Under the pieces are notes generated by a model. That model had not been told where the DNA came from, made no database searches, and saw nothing but the letters and a program-made list of their open reading frames with translations. Of a stretch of DNA of 9,177 nt, positions 5,247 to 9,177 are shown piece after piece (position 1 is the first letter of the stretch; every line of letters starts with the position of its first letter). The stretch is from a bacterium (GTDB taxonomy: Bacteria; Patescibacteriota; Minisyncoccia; Minisyncoccales; PEYH01), in NCBI GenBank assembly GCA_021158195.1, contig JAGGVA010000039.1:1-9177 (forward strand). The letters run 5' to 3'. Made by a program: the position numbers and the translations under genes.

Positions 5247-6755
5247 ATGAGAGAGGAATATTTTCCTACAATCGGCTTGGAGATTCATATCGAGCTTAAA
5301 ACCCGCTCAAAAATGTTTTGTTCCTGCAAAAACGATTCTCAAGAAAAAGAACCGAATGTAAATATATGTCCAGTATGCTTGGGACACCCCGGAACATTAC
5401 CTGTGATCAACAGAGAAGCAGTTAGAAAAGTAATTAAAACCGGCATTGCCCTTAATTGCAAAATAGCACCGCGGTCTTTTTTTGAAAGAAAAAATTATTT
5501 TTATCCAGATCTGCCCAAAGGATATCAAATTTCTCAATACCAAAAACCACTGTGCGAGAACGGCTTTTTAATTATTTTTGGAAAAAAGATAAGGATAAGG
5601 AGAATTCACTTAGAAGAAGATACAGCCCGACTTATTCATCCTCAAGGCGCTGATTATTCATTATTAGATTTTAACAGAGCAGGAATTCCTTTAATGGAAT
5701 TAGTTACAGAACCGGATATGGTTTCTGCTCAAGAGGCAAAGAAATTTGCTCAAGAACTTCAGTTAATTTTAAGATATTTAGACGTATCTGATGCTGATAT
5801 GGAAAAGGGACAGATGAGAGTAGAGGCAAATATAAGTTTAAGTCAAAAGTCAAAAGTCCTGCCCGCTCGGCAGGCGGGCAAAAGTCAAAAATGGGGGACA
5901 AAAGTTGAGATAAAAAACTTAAATTCTTTTAAGGCGGTAGAGAGGGCAATTGAATATGAAATTGAGAGACAAAAAGAAATTTTAGAAAGTGGGGGAGAGG
6001 TAATTCAAGAAACCAGGGGCTGGGATGATAAAAAAGGCAAAACTATTAGCCAAAGAATCAAGGAAGAAGCCCACGATTATCGTTATTTTCCCGAGCCGGA
6101 CCTCCCACCATTGGAGATAGATGCTTATTATTTAGAGGAAATAAAACAAGAAATACCAGAATTGCCTCAGGAGAAGCGAATTCGTTTTTTGCAAGAATAC
6201 GGGATTGCTGAAACTAAAATAGAAACCTTAATAAACAACAAGGAACTGACAGAATATTTTGAAAAATCTTCTTCAGAACTGATAAGATGGGTTGAAGATA
6301 AAAATTTAAAAAACAAACAAGGCAAACTTTTAGAAATGCTAGCGAATTATTTAATAGGTGATGGAATAGGGTTGCTGAAGGGAAAGCCATTTGAGGAAAA
6401 ATCGTACCCAATTACTCCAGAAAATTTTGCTGAATTTATTACTATCATTGAAGAGAGAAATCTTACCAGTAGAATGGCAAAAATTTTGTTAGAAGAAATG
6501 TTTAAGACAGGAAAAGACCCTTCAGATATTCTTGAAGAGAAAAGGTTTGTTCAGGTTTCTGAAAAAAGCGAGGTGAAAAAAATAGCAAAGAAGATAATCC
6601 AAGATAATCCAAAGCCTGTTCAGGATTTTCTAGCAGGAAAGGAGAATGCTATTCAGTTTTTGATAGGTCAGATGATGAAAGAAACAAAGGGAATGGTAGA
6701 TCCTAATAAAGCCAAAGAGATTCTAATAAAGTTATTAAAGGATTCAAAAAGTTGA
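5247..6755 (+). CDS. gatB: Asp/Glu-tRNA amidotransferase subunit B, with in-frame insert
   Basis: GatB is the tRNA-binding and kinase subunit of GatCAB, which converts misacylated Glu-tRNAGln (and Asp-tRNAAsn) to the amide form. It opens with TIGLEIHIELKT and has the zinc-site cysteines as CSC (codons at 5319 and 5325) and CPVC (5367 and 5376), then YFYPDLPKGYQISQ, DFNRAGIPLMELVTEPD, VEIKNLNSFKAVERAIEYE, KEEAHDYRYFPEPDLPP, and the tail domain ending FLIGQMMKETKGMVDP. At 502 residues it exceeds the usual 475-480. Residues 199-215, between EANISL and WGTKVEIKN, are encoded by a heptamer-palindrome repeat and are not family sequence. gatA and gatC are not in this window. There is no SD; a likely promoter overlaps the tmk stop. 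Confidence 0.97.
   Translation: MREEYFPTIGLEIHIELKTRSKMFCSCKNDSQEKEPNVNICPVCLGHPGTLPVINREAVRKVIKTGIALNCKIAPRSFFERKNYFYPDLPKGYQISQYQKPLCENGFLIIFGKKIRIRRIHLEEDTARLIHPQGADYSLLDFNRAGIPLMELVTEPDMVSAQEAKKFAQELQLILRYLDVSDADMEKGQMRVEANISLSQKSKVLPARQAGKSQKWGTKVEIKNLNSFKAVERAIEYEIERQKEILESGGEVIQETRGWDDKKGKTISQRIKEEAHDYRYFPEPDLPPLEIDAYYLEEIKQEIPELPQEKRIRFLQEYGIAETKIETLINNKELTEYFEKSSSELIRWVEDKNLKNKQGKLLEMLANYLIGDGIGLLKGKPFEEKSYPITPENFAEFITIIEERNLTSRMAKILLEEMFKTGKDPSDILEEKRFVQVSEKSEVKKIAKKIIQDNPKPVQDFLAGKENAIQFLIGQMMKETKGMVDPNKAKEILIKLLKDSKS
5841..5890 (+). repeat. Heptamer-palindrome element inside gatB
   Basis: The 12-mer CAAAAGTCAAAA occurs at 5844-5855 and again at 5879-5890, on either side of a GC-rich core. 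The core can fold as CCTGCC (5858-5863) with GGCAGG (5869-5874) or, alternatively, TGCCCGC (5860-5866) with GCGGGCA (5874-5880). It is translated as residues 199-215, SQKSKVLPARQAGKSQK, without breaking the gatB frame. The same 12-mer and core occur in miaB. Confidence 0.85.
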
Positions 6756-6780
6756 TTTTTAATTTAAGGTGCGTTATAAT
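6752..6780 (+). promoter_or_regulatory. Promoter of the small gene at 6889
   Basis: TTGATT (6752-6757, overlapping the gatB stop) is separated by 17 bp from a perfect TATAAT (6775-6780). Transcription is expected to start at about 6787. The -10 box lies in the centre of an inverted repeat, which suggests a control site. Confidence 0.6.
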
Positions 6781-6798
6781 CAAATAATGCACCTTAAA
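6763..6798. promoter_or_regulatory. Inverted repeat bracketing the -10 box
   Basis: TTTAAGGTGC (6763-6772) and GCACCTTAAA (6789-6798) are perfect 10-bp inverted arms separated by 16 bp containing TATAAT. In DNA the arms flank the -10 box and would make a plausible dimeric repressor site. If transcribed from upstream, they would form a hairpin, but no T tract follows, so a terminator for gatB is unlikely. Confidence 0.5.
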
Positions 6799-6877
6799 AA
6801 AGGAGGGGAGAGCCTTGAAAGTATAAAAGACACATAGTAGTTGAAAGAGGGGGTAGGGCTTAGGATTTTAGAATTAG

Positions 6878-6884
6878 AAGGAGG
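6878..6884 (+). promoter_or_regulatory. Strong Shine-Dalgarno that sets the start at 6889
   Basis: AAGGAGG lies 4 nt before the ATG at 6889. It is the only strong SD placed before a start codon in the window, and it argues for ATG 6889 over the in-frame TTG at 6841. Confidence 0.7.
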
Positions 6885-6888
6885 ATCG

Positions 6889-7098
6889 ATGGATCTGGTG
6901 ATTTCTTACGGAGATCAGGAAGTTGAGGTGCCGGCATCATTTGTTGCCGAAGAGAGAGCCATGGCTGTAGTAAACAGGCGTTTGGGCAATAGTATAAGTC
7001 ATGATGAAGATGAGTCAACTCTATATTACGAAGCACTTCGGAGGGTAGCTCCTCGGCTATTTTTTAGGATTATGGAGGGGCGATCGGTTATAATATAG
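6889..7098 (+). CDS. Small protein of unknown function (69 aa)
   Basis: I do not recognise this protein. It is 69 residues, acidic in the middle (HDEDEST), with a basic C-terminal part (EALRRVAPRLFFRIMEGRS) and no signal peptide, membrane helix or cysteine. The N-terminal part (DLVISYGDQEVEVPASFVAEERAMA) looks like a short beta hairpin followed by a helix, so a small folded domain is plausible. The frame can be extended to TTG 6841, adding 16 residues, but AAGGAGG sits just before ATG 6889. It has its own promoter (6752-6780), a leader of about 100 nt and a strong terminator (7109-7136). My hand count gives about 45% GC, against roughly mid-30s in sampled gatB sequence, so its composition differs from its neighbours. 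The complete expression unit supports a real gene. Confidence 0.7.
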   Translation: MDLVISYGDQEVEVPASFVAEERAMAVVNRRLGNSISHDEDESTLYYEALRRVAPRLFFRIMEGRSVII

Positions 7099-7108
7099 TT
7101 TGGTTTCC

Positions 7109-7136
7109 AGGGCGCGATTTATTGTCGCGCCCTTTT
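7109..7136 (+). terminator. Intrinsic terminator of the small gene
   Basis: AGGGCGCGA (7109-7117) pairs perfectly with TCGCGCCCT (7125-7133) around a 7-nt loop and is followed by TTTT and a T-rich stretch. It ends the plus-strand unit. The minus-strand miaA stop codon lies in the loop, and the right arm encodes the last MiaA residues. No T tract lies on the minus side. Confidence 0.85.
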
Positions 7137-8045
7137 CTCTTCTAAAAATTTTTTTACTAATTTTTCTGCTTCTTTATAGGTGGTCACCCACAAAATTCTC
7201 TTATCTTTTTTAAACCAAGTCATTTGTCTTTTGGCATAATTTTCAATTGCTTTTTGAAGTTGCGTCACCATTTCTTTATAATTTAATTTTCCTTGCAAAT
7301 AAAAAGCAATATATCGGTATTCTAGGCCTAATTCTTCTAATCTTTTCCATGAAACTCCTGATTTATGTAAACTCTTTACTTCTTCAATCATACCTTCCTT
7401 TAGGCGCTTCAGTAGTCGTTTTCTAATTCTCTTTTTTAGTTCCTCTTTATCTCTTTTAATTCCAATTATTAAAGCATCGAACATTACTTTCTTTTTTAAT
7501 GGAGGAATTCTTTTTTTTGTTTTTAGGACAATTTCTATTGCTCTGATAAGACGCCTTTTGTTTTTTTTGTCAATTGTCTTTGCTCTTTGGGGATCTAATT
7601 TTTTTAATTTTTGATATAGTTGCTCGCAGGATTTTTTTTCTAATTTTTTTCTAAGTGCCCAATCAGGTTTTACCTTAGGAATGACGATACCGTCAACCAC
7701 AGATTGAATATAAAAACCTGTTCCTCCGCAGAGAATAGGCAGTTTTCCTTTTTTTTGAATTTTTTTGATTGTCTCAATTGCTTTTTTCTGAAATTGGGCT
7801 ACAGAAAAGCGCCTTTTTGGAGAGGCGACATCTAAAAGATGGTGGGGAATACCTTGCATTTCCTCTTTTGTGATTTTTCCCGTGCCTATGTTCATTCCTT
7901 TGTAAACCTGTCTTGAATCAGCCGAAAGCACCTCACCATTAAACTTTTTGGCAAGTTTCACTGCCAGATCTGACTTCCCTGAAGCATTTGGTCCTACAAT
8001 AACTAATAATTTATTGTGTTTTTTCGATAAAATCATACTCAACAT
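7119..8045 (-). CDS. miaA: tRNA dimethylallyltransferase MiaA
   Basis: MiaA transfers a dimethylallyl group to N6 of A37 in tRNAs that read codons starting with U. The 308-residue protein is of normal length. It has a P-loop GPNASGKS (residues 18-25), the substrate-binding LSADSRQVYKGMNIGTGK, GGTGFYIQSVVDGI, the RRLIRAIEI segment, ELGLEYRYIA, and a C-terminal RQMTWFKKDKRILWV. The start is ATG at 8045; a second in-frame ATG at 8036 is equally possible because neither has an SD. It lies 39 nt downstream of miaB, separated by a GC hairpin, and both enzymes act on the same nucleotide, so they are probably one transcript. Its stop codon falls in the loop of the convergent terminator. Confidence 0.96.
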   Translation of the reverse strand: MLSMILSKKHNKLLVIVGPNASGKSDLAVKLAKKFNGEVLSADSRQVYKGMNIGTGKITKEEMQGIPHHLLDVASPKRRFSVAQFQKKAIETIKKIQKKGKLPILCGGTGFYIQSVVDGIVIPKVKPDWALRKKLEKKSCEQLYQKLKKLDPQRAKTIDKKNKRRLIRAIEIVLKTKKRIPPLKKKVMFDALIIGIKRDKEELKKRIRKRLLKRLKEGMIEEVKSLHKSGVSWKRLEELGLEYRYIAFYLQGKLNYKEMVTQLQKAIENYAKRQMTWFKKDKRILWVTTYKEAEKLVKKFLEEKRARQ

Positions 8046-8048
8046 AGC

Positions 8049-8071
8049 TGACAGGGGTCAGACCCCTGTCA
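8049..8071. repeat. REP-like palindrome between miaB and miaA
   Basis: TGACAGGGGT (8049-8058) pairs perfectly with ACCCCTGTCA (8062-8071), giving a 10-bp stem with a 3-nt loop (CAG). It occupies most of the 39-nt gap between the miaB stop and the miaA start. No T tract follows on either strand, so termination is unlikely; mRNA stabilisation or a REP-type dispersed repeat are options. Its sequence is unrelated to the CCTGCC-GGCAGG palindromes. Confidence 0.7.
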
Positions 8072-8084
8072 ATTTCCATTTGAG

Positions 8085-9177
8085 TTATTCGACTAGGTCT
8101 CCTTCTAATCCAAAGTCTAGAGCTTTTTTAACCTTTACCTTAACAAATTTACCGATGAGATTATCTTTTTCTGCTTTAAATTTAACTGTTTGGTAATGTC
8201 TTGTTTTACCAAAATAAGAATCTTTTTTCTTTTCTAAAGCCAAAGCATCAACTGTTTTTCCAACAAACTTTTTGTTAAATTTTAATCCAGATTCTCTAAT
8301 AATTTCAGTTAACTCTTTTTCTCGTCTTTCTTTTTCCTCAGGAGGAACATCATCTTTTAGATGATATGCGGCAGTGCCTGGGCGAGGGGAGTATTGAGCG
8401 ATATATGCCATAAAAAAGCCAGCATCTTTTATTAATTTTTTTGTGTTTTCAAAATGTTTCCTTGTCTCGCAGGGAAAGCCAACGATAATATCTGTTGAGA
8501 TTGCAAGTTCTTTTTCTAAACCCTTCCGATATTTCTTAAAAGCCGAGCGCAATTTTTTAATTAATTTTTTGTAATGGGCAACGGTATAAGGTCTATTCAT
8601 TCTTTTTAAAATTTCATCATCTCCGGATTGCACCGGAAGATTAATATAAGGAGTAACTTTTTTACATTTTGCCATTGTCTCAATTAATTCATCTGTCAAA
8701 TCTTTTGGGTGCGAAGAAGTAAACCTAATCCAAAAATTCCCAGATAAATTATTTACCATCTTAAGAAGTTCTGCGAAATTAATAAATTTTGACTTTTGAG
8801 TTGTGCCTGCCCGTCCGGCAGGCGGGGTTTTGACTTTTGAGTTTTGACTTTTGAATTTGTATGAATTCACATTCTGTCCCAAAAGCCAAATTTCTTTTAC
8901 TCCGTAATCGAGCCATTTTTTAACCTCACAAATAATTTCATTTGGATCTCTTGATCTCTCTCTTCCTCGGGTGTAAGGCACAACACAATAGGTACAAAAA
9001 TTATTGCACCCCGTCATAATCGGCACATAAGCAATAGGCGATTTCTCATATTTCGGCTCAATATTTAAATAATCTTCTATTTGTACTTCTTTGATCTTAA
9101 ACCCTAAGTCTTTTAAAACTTTGGGCAATTTTTCTAAATTTTTTACATCAATTATTGCATTACAAAATTGAGCGAAT
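8085..9177 (-). CDS. miaB: tRNA-2-methylthio-N6-dimethylallyladenosine synthase, 5' truncated
   Basis: MiaB is a radical-SAM methylthiotransferase that converts i6A37 to ms2i6A37, acting after MiaA. The frame is open to the right edge (FAQFCNAIIDVKNLEKLPK...), so the TTG at 9128 is internal and roughly 70-80 N-terminal residues of the UPF0004 domain are missing. The radical-SAM cluster motif CNNFCTYC (cysteine codons at 9008, 8996 and 8987, minus strand) is followed by VVPYTRGRERSR. WLLGQNVNSY, PYINLPVQSGDDEILKRMNR, TDIIVGFPCET and the TRAM domain at the C terminus (from about VGKTVDAL to FGLEGDLVE) follow. CxxxCxxC with GQNVNSY points to MiaB rather than RimO or MtaB, as does miaA downstream. 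Between NSY and FAELL lie about 20 non-family residues encoded by a repeat element. Confidence 0.95.
   Translation of the reverse strand, partial: FAQFCNAIIDVKNLEKLPKVLKDLGFKIKEVQIEDYLNIEPKYEKSPIAYVPIMTGCNNFCTYCVVPYTRGRERSRDPNEIICEVKKWLDYGVKEIWLLGQNVNSYKFKSQNSKVKTPPAGRAGTTQKSKFINFAELLKMVNNLSGNFWIRFTSSHPKDLTDELIETMAKCKKVTPYINLPVQSGDDEILKRMNRPYTVAHYKKLIKKLRSAFKKYRKGLEKELAISTDIIVGFPCETRKHFENTKKLIKDAGFFMAYIAQYSPRPGTAAYHLKDDVPPEEKERREKELTEIIRESGLKFNKKFVGKTVDALALEKKKDSYFGKTRHYQTVKFKAEKDNLIGKFVKVKVKKALDFGLEGDLVE
8787..8859 (-). repeat. Heptamer-palindrome element inside miaB
   Basis: On the coding (minus) strand the 12-mer CAAAAGTCAAAA occurs three times (plus-strand positions 8842-8853, 8828-8839 and 8787-8798), as part of 7-bp units AAAAGTC and AAAACTC. 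They surround a GC core whose arms are CCTGCC (8806-8811) and GGCAGG (8817-8822). It is translated in frame as approximately FKSQNSKVKTPPAGRAGTTQ followed by KSK. The element matches the one in gatB, but the core lies in the opposite orientation relative to the heptamers. Confidence 0.85.

Noticed and set aside
5704..5901. Minus-strand frame opposite gatB
   Set aside because: It is antisense to conserved GatB coding sequence and partly made of the repeat element. The frame at 6214-6411 is rejected for the same reason.
6815..6826. TTG start after AAGGAGG at 6800-6806
   Set aside because: The frame stops after three codons (TTG AAA GTA TAA).
7948..8196. Plus-strand frame spanning the miaB-miaA junction
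   Set aside because: It overlaps the ends of two firmly identified minus-strand genes and the palindrome, and shows no protein features.

Overview
The window looks like part of a small, AT-rich bacterial genome, most likely a Candidate Phyla Radiation (Patescibacteria) lineage and probably Parcubacteria-like. The reasons are AT-rich coding sequence, compact proteins, start codons that almost all lack a Shine-Dalgarno (SD) sequence, use of flavin-dependent ThyX, no ribosomal protein L1 gene after L11, and gaps filled with short degenerate tandem arrays and GC-rich palindromes. This placement is inference; no rRNA gene is present to confirm it.

Layout. Bases 1-1778 carry the 3' part of gyrB (plus strand; the start lies off the left edge). 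A gap with a heptamer array, a possible terminator, a good promoter and a GC hairpin leads into secE-nusG-rplK, the usual translocation, transcription-elongation and L11 cluster. The cluster stops at rplK: where rplA (L1) normally follows there is dcd-thyX-tmk, a compact thymidylate pathway (dCTP to dUTP or dUMP, then dTMP, then dTDP). gatB follows, with its own likely promoter overlapping the tmk stop. Next is a self-contained unit with promoter, inverted repeat, strong SD, a 69-residue unknown protein and a terminator. Converging on it from the right, on the minus strand, are miaB (5' end off the right edge) and miaA, which act in sequence to make ms2i6A37 in tRNA.

The most unusual content is repetitive. 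Three copies of a compound element, a GC-rich palindrome (CCTGCC - 4 or 5 nt - GGCAGG) embedded in AT-rich heptamer repeats, occur between rplK and dcd, inside gatB and inside miaB. In both genes the element is translated in frame as an extra surface-loop-like segment (SQKSKV...PARQAG... in GatB, SQNSKV...PAGRAG... in MiaB). Two period-8 arrays (consensus AGTGAYYR) flank rplK and share a 21-bp identical stretch. A different GC palindrome lies between miaB and miaA. Other points to check are a thymidylate kinase whose Walker A lysine is leucine, and the small monocistronic gene with higher GC content and the only strong SD in the window.
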